The notes beneath the pieces are model-generated. The model searched no databases. It saw nothing but the letters and a program-made list of their open reading frames with translations, and had not been told where the DNA came from. 64,000 nucleotides of DNA from UBA1081 sp045537555 (lineage in GTDB: Bacteria; Bacillota; Clostridia; Oscillospirales; Acutalibacteraceae), in NCBI GenBank assembly GCA_045537555.1, contig JAZSPR010000050.1, positions 5,374 to 69,373 on the forward strand, in the 5' to 3' direction. Positions 45,069-53,146 of the stretch are shown here, in pieces. Positions within the stretch are counted from its first letter, which is position 1. Every line of letters starts with the position of its first letter. A program made the translations under genes and the position numbers.

Positions 45069-46413
45069 GTTTTTTGTCATAACTGACACTCATTATTTTG
45101 CAAAAAGTCTTTCTGCAAGCGGCAAGCCCTATGAAGAGTTTATGGATTTCGAGCAGAAATGCTATGCTGAAACTCCTTACATAAATGATGCTGCTTTTGA
45201 TTTCCTTGCAAAACAGACGGAAACGGACACAATTCTTATTGCAGGAGACCTTTCATTCAACGGTGAAAAGGCAAGTCATGAGGAGTTTGTACAGCTTCTG
45301 GGTAAGCTCAAAGATGCAGGAAAAGACGTTTATGTTGTAACCGCAGGTCATGATATTGAGCCGAATCCTTTTGAATATACCGACGAAGGCAGACGCCATG
45401 TTGAAGGTGTGAAATTCTCTGACCTTTATGATTATTACCGTGATTTCGGCTATGATAAGGCAATTTCATTCTACAGAGAAAATCTTTCCTATGTAGCTCA
45501 GCTTGCCGACGGTATCAGACTTCTCGTTCTCTGTAACGACAGCGAAGAAAAGAAGAATATTGCTTATACAGATGAACTTCTTACATGGGCAAAAGAACAG
45601 ATGGACAAAGCAAAGGAAGACGGACAGATGATGTTTGCAATGGAGCATTATCCCGTTCTTCCCGGTCAGCCCATTCTCACACTCATTCCCGATGCAAGGC
45701 AGAAAGAGAGCAAAAAGCTCTATACACTTCTTGCCGATAACGGTGTGCATCTTATCTTTACGGGACATATGCATAATCAGAGCATCAATGTTGTTGAAAC
45801 AGAAAACGGCAATAAGTTCTATGATGTCTGCACAGGCTCACTTATCGGCTGTCCCGCTTTTATGCGTCTTTGTACAATTGAAAATGAAGTAACTGTTCAT
45901 ATAAAGAGCATTCCCGTGCCTGATTTCAGCTGGGATACAAAGGGTAAGGACTGCACAGTTTATCTCCGTGAGCAGTTTGAAAGAATGATAAGAACCCTTG
46001 TGGGCAGTATGCAGTATGACCCGGGAAGATTCTTACGTAAGCTCGGCGGTGACAAGCCCAAGCTTCACAAGGTTGTAAAAGTAGTGGGTAAAGCTCTTAA
46101 TACATGGACTGTTGGCAGAGTTGCAAAGATTTTCTTTGTAAAGGCTCATAAAGATATTAAAGACAGAAAATTTATTGACCTTGTTGTTGACATCGCAAGA
46201 AATGCCTTTGAGGGTGACCAGCCTTTTGTTGAGGGCACCCCCGAGGGTGATACCGTGCTTAAAGTGTTCAGAAGACTTAAGCCTGTTTTCAGAATTCTCA
46301 ACAAAAAGCTTCACGGCTCACAGGGTGAAGAAATTGATATGTATGAACTTCTGATACATTCACTCGGTAATTACGGCATTTCAGATTACAATGCAATGCT
46401 TATTTTTGAATGA
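45055..46413 (+). CDS. Calcineurin-like metallophosphoesterase
   Basis: The start is ATG 45055 (MKPFKFFVITDTHYF) after GCGGAGGAAG. The 452-residue protein has the two-metal phosphoesterase motifs: D-x-H (ITDTHYF), GD (LIAGDLSFNG), GHD-type (VTAGHDIEPNP instead of GNHD), H in AMEHYPVLP and GH-x-H (FTGHMHNQS). An extra C-terminal helical domain of about 150 residues (after about 300) is not recognised. The Asn of the usual GNH(D/E) motif is replaced by Ala in AGHD, which may change activity. No signal peptide. It is part of the transporter operon and may clip phosphate esters of imported molecules. Confidence 0.85.
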   Translation: MKPFKFFVITDTHYFAKSLSASGKPYEEFMDFEQKCYAETPYINDAAFDFLAKQTETDTILIAGDLSFNGEKASHEEFVQLLGKLKDAGKDVYVVTAGHDIEPNPFEYTDEGRRHVEGVKFSDLYDYYRDFGYDKAISFYRENLSYVAQLADGIRLLVLCNDSEEKKNIAYTDELLTWAKEQMDKAKEDGQMMFAMEHYPVLPGQPILTLIPDARQKESKKLYTLLADNGVHLIFTGHMHNQSINVVETENGNKFYDVCTGSLIGCPAFMRLCTIENEVTVHIKSIPVPDFSWDTKGKDCTVYLREQFERMIRTLVGSMQYDPGRFLRKLGGDKPKLHKVVKVVGKALNTWTVGRVAKIFFVKAHKDIKDRKFIDLVVDIARNAFEGDQPFVEGTPEGDTVLKVFRRLKPVFRILNKKLHGSQGEEIDMYELLIHSLGNYGISDYNAMLIFE

Positions 46414-46414
46414 T

Positions 46415-47287
46415 ATGAAAAACTGGATGAAAAAAATCCCCGATGACAGAATAATCACGGGGATAAATATGCCCGGCACTCATGACAGTGCTTGTCGTTT
46501 CATGGATTTCGGGTTTATAAGTCAGACACAGACATTGTCTGTAACACAGCAGCTTGAGGCGGGAGTCAGATATTTTGATTTCCGATTTAAATTGGTATGT
46601 GACACCTTTCTTGCAAACCACAGTATATGCTACTGCAGAAAGAAAAAAGGCTTTTGGAATGAAGTTCTGACGTGTGATGACATTGTCAGAGAATGTCTTG
46701 ATTTTCTTTCTGATAATCCTTCGGAAACAATACTTTTTCAGCTCAAAGAAGCCGAAAGCCACACGGGTGACGAATTCTATAATGTATTTTATGAGAAGTA
46801 CATAAAAGATGCTCCCGAAATGTGGTTTATTGAAAACAGAGTCCCTGCAATGGGTGAAGTGAGAGGAAAGATAATGCTTCTCAGGGCAGTTTCAGTTGAT
46901 AAAGAAAAATTCACCGATAAAAATTCGGGAATTGATTTCACTTCTTATCCTTATGTCGGCACATTCAATGTTGATGATTGGAGAAGGGGAGAGTTGAAAA
47001 AACTTGACGGCACTCCTTACGGTGCAATGCTTGTTCAGGATTCCTATAAATCCGAGGGAAAACACAAGTGGCAGACCGTGACAAGGTTTCTTGAAAGCGA
47101 CCTTTCTCAGGATGAATTCAACATCTGTTATACAAGCTGTACGAGGATTTTTGTTCCGAGAATCAATGTTAAATATATAAATAAACTGATTCTGTCATAT
47201 AATTTCAGAAGAAAGTATTACGGAATAATTGCGACAGATTTTATTGACGCAGAAATTTCGGAAAAAATAATCATGACTAATTTTTAA
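46415..47287 (+). CDS. PI-PLC-X domain phosphodiesterase-like protein
   Basis: The start is set at ATG 46415 (MKNWMKKIPDDRIITGINMPGTHDSACRF), immediately after the upstream stop. An eight-residue longer version from 46391 is possible; neither has a good ribosome site. The 290-residue protein has the PI-PLC-X fold: first catalytic His in NMPGTHDSA, QQLEAGVRYFDFRF, second His in LANHSICY, and VRGKIMLLRAV. Family enzymes cleave phosphatidylinositol or similar phosphodiesters. No signal peptide is seen, which is unusual because bacterial PI-PLCs are normally secreted. It is coupled to the metallophosphoesterase, so the two could act one after the other on the same compound. Confidence 0.85.
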   Translation: MKNWMKKIPDDRIITGINMPGTHDSACRFMDFGFISQTQTLSVTQQLEAGVRYFDFRFKLVCDTFLANHSICYCRKKKGFWNEVLTCDDIVRECLDFLSDNPSETILFQLKEAESHTGDEFYNVFYEKYIKDAPEMWFIENRVPAMGEVRGKIMLLRAVSVDKEKFTDKNSGIDFTSYPYVGTFNVDDWRRGELKKLDGTPYGAMLVQDSYKSEGKHKWQTVTRFLESDLSQDEFNICYTSCTRIFVPRINVKYINKLILSYNFRRKYYGIIATDFIDAEISEKIIMTNF

Positions 47288-47295
47288 AGGATGAT

Positions 47296-47898
47296 ATGTT
47301 TATGAAAAAAATATTGTTTGCGGTATTTACTGTTTTTGCACTTCTGATGCTCGTTGCATGTTCATCGGAAAAAGAAGAAACACCTGAAACACCCGATAAT
47401 GAAGTACAGACTCAGGACAATCAGGAGCAGGTTGCTGATGATTCTGTTTTCGGTAAGTTTAATGCAAAAGATCTGAACGGTAATCCCGTTGACGAAAGCA
47501 TCTTTGCAGAGAATAAGCTTACAATGGTAAATCTTTGGGGTACATTCTGCGGTCCGTGTATCAATGAAATGCCCCACCTCGGCGAAATTTCAAAGGAATA
47601 TGCCGATAAGGGTTTCGGTGTTGTGGGTATTCTCGTTGATGTGACCGACAATGACGGCAATGTATTTGAGCCTCAGTTTAATGATGCACTTGATATCGTT
47701 GCACAGACAAAAGTTGAATATGTAAATATAGTTCCTTCAAAGGAGCTTATGCTTAAAAAAGTTGCTTCAGTTTTCAGCGTACCCGAAACAATTTTTGTTG
47801 ATTCCGAAGGAAAACAAGTCGGTCAGAGTTATCTCGGTGCCAGAAGTAAAGACCAGTGGATAAAAATAATTGATGAACTGCTCGGTGAAGTTGAGTGA
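47296..47898 (+). CDS. TlpA/ResA-like thioredoxin-fold lipoprotein
   Basis: The 200-residue protein has a lipoprotein signal (LLMLVAC, lipid-anchored Cys 22), a Glu/Gln/Asp-rich linker (about 25-48) and a thioredoxin-like domain with active site WGTFCGPCINEMP (Cys 85 and Cys 88) and a cis-Pro in FSVPETIFVD. It is an extracytoplasmic thiol-disulfide protein. The stop overlaps the start of the small CxxC protein gene, and the polyferredoxin follows. Together they look like an electron-transfer chain that reduces extracytoplasmic thiols. An ATG six bases downstream (47302) is an alternative start. Confidence 0.9.
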   Translation: MFMKKILFAVFTVFALLMLVACSSEKEETPETPDNEVQTQDNQEQVADDSVFGKFNAKDLNGNPVDESIFAENKLTMVNLWGTFCGPCINEMPHLGEISKEYADKGFGVVGILVDVTDNDGNVFEPQFNDALDIVAQTKVEYVNIVPSKELMLKKVASVFSVPETIFVDSEGKQVGQSYLGARSKDQWIKIIDELLGEVE

Positions 47899-48038
47899 AA
47901 AATAAAAAGAATATCATAACGGTTGTTCTTCTTGTGATTTCGGTTTTTTTTATTGTAATCGGAGTTATAAGGGAAGAACATCTTGAAGTGCTTGGTAAAG
48001 CTGTGAGAATCTGTCTGGAGTGTATCGGGATTGGGTAA
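47895..48038 (+). CDS. Small membrane protein with CxxC motif (CD1871A-like)
   Basis: This 47-residue protein starts at GTG 47895, overlapping the TlpA-like gene by four bases, and ends overlapping the next start. It has basic residues at the start (MKNKKN), one transmembrane helix (about 7-25, IITVVLLVISVFFIVIGVI), then a short segment ending VRICLECIGIG with the CxxC pair two to seven residues from the end. This matches the small 'CD1871A family CxxC motif-containing' proteins of Clostridia, as I remember them, which occur beside a TlpA-like protein and a 4Fe-4S membrane protein. Both neighbours are present here. Its role, probably thiol-electron relay, is inferred. Confidence 0.82.
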   Translation: MKNKKNIITVVLLVISVFFIVIGVIREEHLEVLGKAVRICLECIGIG

Positions 48039-48891
48039 ATTTTTATTGAAAATAAAAAAGAATATCCGCCTTATAATTCAGTTCGCATTCTTAGCTGTTA
48101 CAAACGGCTATATCAAAGGTTTTATCGGCGGAAAAATATATACGGGGAAACTTAAGATGTTCTGTGTTCCGGGGCTTAACTGCTATTCGTGTCCCGGAGC
48201 TCTCGGTTCATGCCCTATGGGGGCATTACAGTCCACACTCGGAAGCCGTGATTACTCATTTGCTTTCTATGTTCTGGGTATTCTGATGCTCTTCGGAGCT
48301 CTCGGCGGAAGATTTATCTGCGGTTTTCTTTGTCCTTTCGGTCTTTTTCAGGACTTGCTTTACAAAATCCCGTTTTTTAAAAAATTGAAAAACATCCCCG
48401 GTAACAGATTTCTGAAATATCTGAAATATGTTATTCTTGCGGTATTTGTAATTCTTATTCCCTTGTTTGCAGTTGATATGACGGGACTCGGCACTCCCGC
48501 TTTTTGTAAATACATCTGTCCGTCAGGCACATTTATGGCAGGTATTCCTCTTGCTGTTCTCAATGAATCAATAAGAAATGCCGCAGGATTCCTTTACACA
48601 TGGAAAGTGGTAATTCTCGTTATAAATATAATTCTTTCAATTGTTTTTTACAGACCTTTCTGTAAGTATCTGTGTCCGCTCGGAGCCTTCTATTCGCTCT
48701 TTAATCCGATAGCACTTTTCAGATATAAAGTTGATGAAAACAAGTGTACCGGATGCGGTGCGTGTCAGAAAAAATGTCCGTGCGATATTCCCGTTATGAA
48801 AAAGCCTAACAGCACAGATTGTATACGGTGCGGAAAATGTATCAATATATGCCCCGAAGAGGCAATTGATATTGTTAAATTAGGAAAATAA
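48031..48891 (+). CDS. Membrane polyferredoxin (NapH-like 4Fe-4S protein)
   Basis: The start is TTG 48031 (MGKFLLKIKKNIRL), overlapping the previous stop. The 286-residue protein has about five hydrophobic segments, Cys-rich loops on the membrane (NCYSCPGALGSCPMGAL, CGFLCPFGLFQDL, CKYICPSGTF, CKYLCPLGAF) and two C-terminal 4Fe-4S motifs (CTGCGACQKKCPCDIP and CIRCGKCINICPEEA). This resembles NapH/RdxA-type quinol- or thiol-linked electron carriers. Being joined to a TlpA-like lipoprotein and a CxxC mini-protein, it probably passes cytosolic low-potential electrons outward (inference). Confidence 0.87.
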   Translation: MGKFLLKIKKNIRLIIQFAFLAVTNGYIKGFIGGKIYTGKLKMFCVPGLNCYSCPGALGSCPMGALQSTLGSRDYSFAFYVLGILMLFGALGGRFICGFLCPFGLFQDLLYKIPFFKKLKNIPGNRFLKYLKYVILAVFVILIPLFAVDMTGLGTPAFCKYICPSGTFMAGIPLAVLNESIRNAAGFLYTWKVVILVINIILSIVFYRPFCKYLCPLGAFYSLFNPIALFRYKVDENKCTGCGACQKKCPCDIPVMKKPNSTDCIRCGKCINICPEEAIDIVKLGK

Positions 48892-48962
48892 ATTGTAAAT
48901 TAACTCTTTTTAGCATGGAGTTTGTGAAAATTAAAACAAAATGTTAACTTTTTAAAATTTGG

Positions 48963-48991
48963 TTGACTGGAAAATAGTAATGTAGTATTAT
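48963..48991 (+). promoter_or_regulatory. Strong promoter of the 44-residue peptide gene
   Basis: TTGACT (48963-48968), 17-base spacer, TATTAT (48986-48991), 35 bases before the ATG with a TTAGGAGG ribosome site. Confidence 0.7.
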
Positions 48992-49025
48992 AAACTTACA
49001 AATTTTGTTTTAGGAGGAAATAAAA

Positions 49026-49160
49026 ATGGTATTTCTTATCAAGCTTCTCGTAAAGATCATCAAGGTTGTTATCGCTCTCAACAAGTTCGGCCTTCTTGAC
49101 GAAGTTGTTAGCATGCTTGCTGGCCTCGTTCCCGAAGAATATTCAGATCTTCTTGCTTAA
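49026..49160 (+). CDS. Amphipathic 44-residue peptide, unknown function
   Basis: A strong promoter, a TTAGGAGG ribosome site and an immediate terminator frame this short gene. It reads MVFLIKLLVKIIKVVIALNK, then FGLLDEVVSMLAGLVPEEYS, then DLLA. The first half is a hydrophobic, Lys-spaced helix and the second half is acidic. There is no Cys, no double-Gly leader end and no signal-peptidase site. Codon choice (CTC, ATC, GTT, GCT) is that of highly expressed genes such as HU. It lies 126 bases upstream of the radical-SAM cluster. Options: a membrane-active or leaderless bacteriocin-like peptide, a regulator, or a substrate of the radical-SAM enzymes. No homology is recognised. Confidence 0.72.
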   Translation: MVFLIKLLVKIIKVVIALNKFGLLDEVVSMLAGLVPEEYSDLLA

Positions 49161-49177
49161 TTGTTTTTTGAAAAAAC

Positions 49178-49204
49178 AGACCGGTTTATGCCGGTCTTTT
49201 TTTC
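49178..49204 (+). terminator. Terminator after the 44-residue peptide gene
   Basis: A perfect 7-bp stem (agaccgg/ccggtct) with a six-base loop is followed by a run of seven T. It may be partly leaky and set the ratio of peptide to downstream enzymes (inference). Confidence 0.88.
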
Positions 49205-49286
49205 TTTTTATGTTTTATTGACAATATATATATATAATGTTATAATTATATATTGAAAATATATGCGCAAACGGAGGTTGACGGAT

Positions 49287-51206
49287 ATGAAAAATGTATA
49301 TTTTGTTCAGGCGGATGTGTCGGCGTGTTCAGGCACAAAAAACTCATATCTGCCCTATACTGCGGGTATTCTTATTGCATCTGCGTGGACAAGTCAGGTT
49401 GTACGTGATAACTTCTGTTTCAAAGGTTTTCTTTTCCTTCGTGAAGATGTTAAAAAAGTTGTTGAACATCTTGAAAATCCTGCATATATCGGCTTTTCAA
49501 ATTATTGCTGGAGTACGGAATATAATAAATGTCTGGCAGAAGCCGTAAAAGAAAAATTCCCCGATTGTGTAATCAATTTCGGCGGTCATAATGTTCCCGA
49601 TAATTTCAGCTTTCTTGAAGATTATCCGTATATTGATGTTCTCAGCCACGGTGAAGGTGAAGAAACAATAACATCATTGCTTGAAGCGATTGCTCTCGGT
49701 ACTTCGTTTGATGAAGTCAATAACATTTCATTCAGAAAGCCTGACGGCTCTTTTGTGAGAACTCCCACAAAGCTTCAGACAACACTTGATTATCCGTCAC
49801 CTTATCTTGAGGGATGGTTTGACGATATAATTGCAGAGCATCCCGAAATCACATTCAATGCAATTCTTGAAACAAGCAGGGGATGTCCCAATCAGTGTGC
49901 TTATTGTGACTGGGGACTTCTGAAATCAAAAACAAGACTTTTCCCGATTGAGCGCATAAAAAAAGAAATACAGTGGATGTCTGATAATAAAATTGCTTTC
50001 GTATGGGGCGCTGATGCGAATTTCGGTATGTTTAAAAGGGATATTGAAATTGCAAAAGAATTAGCCGCCGTAAAAAAGAAGACGGGTTATCCCGAAAGAA
50101 TGCGTATGAACTACGCAAAGAACAATTTTGAAACAGTTTTTGAAATTGTGAAGATATTCAAAGAATGTGAATTCGACAGAATCGGTGCAACACTTTCTTT
50201 CCAGAGCCTTTCCCCCGTTGTGCTTGAAAATATAGGCAGAAAAAACACTTCTCTTGATTTTTATAAAAACCTTCTTACAAAATATAATACAGAGAATATG
50301 AAGACCTATTCGGAGCTTATTTTAGGGCTTCCCGGTGAAACATACGAAAGCTTTATAAGAGGAATAGGCACGTTGTTTGAAATCGGTCAGCATTTTGTTT
50401 TTGCCGTTTACGGATGTATTCTTCTTCCCAATTCATTGATGGGGCAGAAGGATTATATCGAAAAACACGGTATAAAAAGTGTAAAATCAGAAATAGTCAG
50501 GTTCCATGCAGATGCAGGTGAATTTGCCATTCCCGAATATAATGACCTTATTGTTGAAACAAACACAATGAGCCGTGAAATGTGGGTAAGAGCTACGGCA
50601 TTTTACTATATGACTATGGCTTTTCACGGTAACGGTCTGCTTCGTGCATTCGGTATTTATCTGTTTTATGAAAAAAATATACCTTATGAAAAGTTCTATG
50701 ATGCAGCAATTGATTATTTTGAAAATAATCCCGACCTCAATATATCAAAGCTCTATTTTGATGTAAAAAGACATGCTGATGAGCTGTCCCGCGGTATTGA
50801 AACGGGTAAAATGGTTTTCAGCAAATGTGAAGATGTTGTGTGGGATGACCATGAATATGTTGTTCTTCATGTGCTTGAGGATACGGATAAATTCTATGAT
50901 GAAATGCTGCCGTTCCTGAGTTCTTTCAATATTGAGAAAGATATTTTTGAAGATTTGCTCACTTATCAGAAGAACATCCTCAGAAAGCCTTCCGATGCTG
51001 AGAAAACGGTCAGTCTCAATTACGATATTCACACATTCCTTAAAAATATTTATGTTAATGTCGTGAATCCTCTTGAAAAGAAAAAACATACACTCGTTAT
51101 GCGTGACACAAATGTTTATGATAACTGGCGTGATTTCGGTAAGTTCGTTATATGGTACGGCAGAATGGGCTGGTCATCGTATAAAGATGATGTAACTCAA
51201 ATTTAA
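49287..51206 (+). CDS. Radical SAM/B12-binding-type protein, tandem paralogue 1
   Basis: The start is ATG 49287 (MKNVYFVQADV), after CGGAGG; an upstream ATG 49263 would put the ribosome site inside the gene. The 639-residue protein has an N-terminal B12-binding-like Rossmann domain (about 1-150, with YIGFSNYCWSTEYNK, VINFGGHNV and SHGEGEE) lacking the D-x-H-x-x-G cobalamin motif. The radical-SAM core has CPNQCAYC (Cys 200, 204, 207), GADANFGMF at 241, TLSFQSL and LILGLPGETYESF. A 220-residue C-terminal helical domain ends KFVIWYGRMGW. Reaction unknown. A family name was not recognised. Confidence 0.88.
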   Translation: MKNVYFVQADVSACSGTKNSYLPYTAGILIASAWTSQVVRDNFCFKGFLFLREDVKKVVEHLENPAYIGFSNYCWSTEYNKCLAEAVKEKFPDCVINFGGHNVPDNFSFLEDYPYIDVLSHGEGEETITSLLEAIALGTSFDEVNNISFRKPDGSFVRTPTKLQTTLDYPSPYLEGWFDDIIAEHPEITFNAILETSRGCPNQCAYCDWGLLKSKTRLFPIERIKKEIQWMSDNKIAFVWGADANFGMFKRDIEIAKELAAVKKKTGYPERMRMNYAKNNFETVFEIVKIFKECEFDRIGATLSFQSLSPVVLENIGRKNTSLDFYKNLLTKYNTENMKTYSELILGLPGETYESFIRGIGTLFEIGQHFVFAVYGCILLPNSLMGQKDYIEKHGIKSVKSEIVRFHADAGEFAIPEYNDLIVETNTMSREMWVRATAFYYMTMAFHGNGLLRAFGIYLFYEKNIPYEKFYDAAIDYFENNPDLNISKLYFDVKRHADELSRGIETGKMVFSKCEDVVWDDHEYVVLHVLEDTDKFYDEMLPFLSSFNIEKDIFEDLLTYQKNILRKPSDAEKTVSLNYDIHTFLKNIYVNVVNPLEKKKHTLVMRDTNVYDNWRDFGKFVIWYGRMGWSSYKDDVTQI

Positions 51207-51223
51207 AAAGGCAGGTGGAAACC

Positions 51224-53146
51224 GTGAAAAAGAATATTTATATGGTGCAGGCGAATTATCTTCACGGTAATTCCACATATTTCCCTTATGCCGTCGGCAC
51301 TCTTATTGCGAATGCAAAAAAAGATGAAAGAATAAATGAAATTTATAATTTCGGTGAAATCTTCTTCTTAAGAGAAGACACGGATGCGGTTGTCGGCAGA
51401 ATGGACAATCCCGCTGTTGTCGGTTTTTCAAATTATCTCTGGAATTATGAATACAATAAAGTTCTGGCAGGTAAAATCCGTAAAAAATACCCCGATTGTA
51501 TAATTATTTTCGGCGGTCATCATATCGGAGAAAACAATGAAGTTTTCTCTGACTGTCCCGTTGCCGATTACTTCATTTTCGGTGAAGGTGAAGAAGTGTT
51601 CAGCCGTCTTTTACTTGCATTGGCGAGTTTCGGAGATGTAAAAGATATCCCCAATATCGCATATAAAGAAAACGGTGAATTCCGTTATACCTTTAAGCAG
51701 TGCATTGAATCAACGGACTATCCTTCACCTTATCTTACAGGTGTTTTTGATGATATTCTCAAAAAACATCCGTCTCTAAAATTCTATGCAATTATTGAAA
51801 CAAGCCGTGGTTGTCCTTATAAGTGCAAATACTGTGACTGGGGTAATCTTGATTCAAAAAAGGTCAAGTTTTTCCCGAAAGAAAAGATTTTCAAAGAACT
51901 TGAATGGCTGGCTGCTCACGGCGTTGACACCTTCGGCGGTGCGGATGCCAATTTCGGCATTGTAAAGAGTGACGAAGAGTATATCAATAAAATGGTTGAA
52001 ATCCATAACTCAACGGGGCACCTTAAAAACTTCCAGACTTCATATGCAAAAAACAGTAATGACATTGTTTTTAATATGACAAAAAAACTCAATGACTGCG
52101 GAATGAACAAGGGTGTTACACTTTCTTTCCAGTCAATGAGTGAAGAAGCTCTTAAAAATGTGGGCAGAGAAAATATATCAATTGACAGCTATAAAGCACT
52201 TCTTTCAAGATATGCCGAGCATTCAATTGCAACTTATACGGAGCTTATTTTAGGGCTTCCCGGTGAAACATATGAAAGCTTTGTAAAGGGAATTGAAACA
52301 CTTCTTCTGGCAGGTCAGCACCACGCAATTTATATCCACAACTGTGAATATCTGCCGTGTGCAGGTATGAGCGACAGGGAATACACACAGAAATTTAAAA
52401 TCGGTGTTTCAAAGATTCCTCTCAATCAGCCTCACAGAGAAGCTTCAACAATTGATGAAATCACGGAATATTCAAAAATCGTTACTTCAACGTATTCAAT
52501 GACACAGTCCGACTGGGTGAAAATCAATATGTTTGCGTGTGCCGTGCAGTGTTTTCATCACGGCGGACTTCTGCCCTTTTTTGCAATTTATCTTCACAAC
52601 GAAAAGGGAATAAAATACACTCAGTTTTATTCAGAATTTATTGATTATATTTATTCCGATAAAAATACTCTTGTTTACAAAGTTTTTAAAGAAATAGAAA
52701 ACAGACTCCATTCAGTTATAAATGAAAACAGGGAGCTTACTTTTGTTGATGACAGATTCGGCGATGTTGTATGGCCCCTTGAAGAATATGCATTTCTTAA
52801 TTTTGTTTATGATATTGATACATTTTTTAAAGAAGCAGAGGCTTTTCTCAGAAACTACATTGATGACGAAATGTTCAGTCAGCTTCTCGCATTCCAGAAA
52901 ATGATGTTAAAACAGCAAAAAACAGAAATTCAGAAAGCAGAATTTGATTATAACTTTTATGAGTATTTTTCAGCTGTTTATAAAAACGGATTCACTCCTC
53001 TGAAAAAAGAAAAATCCGTATATTCACTCAATAATCATAAACAGTATGACACTTTTGCAGACTATGCACGTTTTTCTGTCTGGTACGGCAGAAAAGAATT
53101 CGGCAATCTTAATCTCAATTTAACGGAAAGGGCGGAAGACAGATGA
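51224..53146 (+). CDS. Radical SAM/B12-binding-type protein, tandem paralogue 2
   Basis: The start is taken as GTG 51224 (MKKNIYMVQANYLHG), following AGGTGG; GTG 51215 is an alternative. The 640-residue protein is colinear with the previous one: VGFSNYLWNYEYNK, IIFGGHHIG and FGEGEE in the B12-like domain, CPYKCKYC (Cys 197, 201, 204), GGADANFGI, TLSFQSM, LILGLPGETYESF, and the C-terminal domain ending RFSVWYGRKEFG. It lies 17 bases after paralogue 1 and overlaps paralogue 3 by four bases. The similarity runs over the full length, showing tandem duplication. Confidence 0.88.
   Translation: MKKNIYMVQANYLHGNSTYFPYAVGTLIANAKKDERINEIYNFGEIFFLREDTDAVVGRMDNPAVVGFSNYLWNYEYNKVLAGKIRKKYPDCIIIFGGHHIGENNEVFSDCPVADYFIFGEGEEVFSRLLLALASFGDVKDIPNIAYKENGEFRYTFKQCIESTDYPSPYLTGVFDDILKKHPSLKFYAIIETSRGCPYKCKYCDWGNLDSKKVKFFPKEKIFKELEWLAAHGVDTFGGADANFGIVKSDEEYINKMVEIHNSTGHLKNFQTSYAKNSNDIVFNMTKKLNDCGMNKGVTLSFQSMSEEALKNVGRENISIDSYKALLSRYAEHSIATYTELILGLPGETYESFVKGIETLLLAGQHHAIYIHNCEYLPCAGMSDREYTQKFKIGVSKIPLNQPHREASTIDEITEYSKIVTSTYSMTQSDWVKINMFACAVQCFHHGGLLPFFAIYLHNEKGIKYTQFYSEFIDYIYSDKNTLVYKVFKEIENRLHSVINENRELTFVDDRFGDVVWPLEEYAFLNFVYDIDTFFKEAEAFLRNYIDDEMFSQLLAFQKMMLKQQKTEIQKAEFDYNFYEYFSAVYKNGFTPLKKEKSVYSLNNHKQYDTFADYARFSVWYGRKEFGNLNLNLTERAEDR

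Noticed and set aside
49026..49160. Calling the peptide a confirmed RiPP precursor
   Set aside because: There is no recognisable leader/core boundary, no Cys/Ser/Thr-rich core, and a terminator separates it from the radical-SAM genes; only the position suggests a link.
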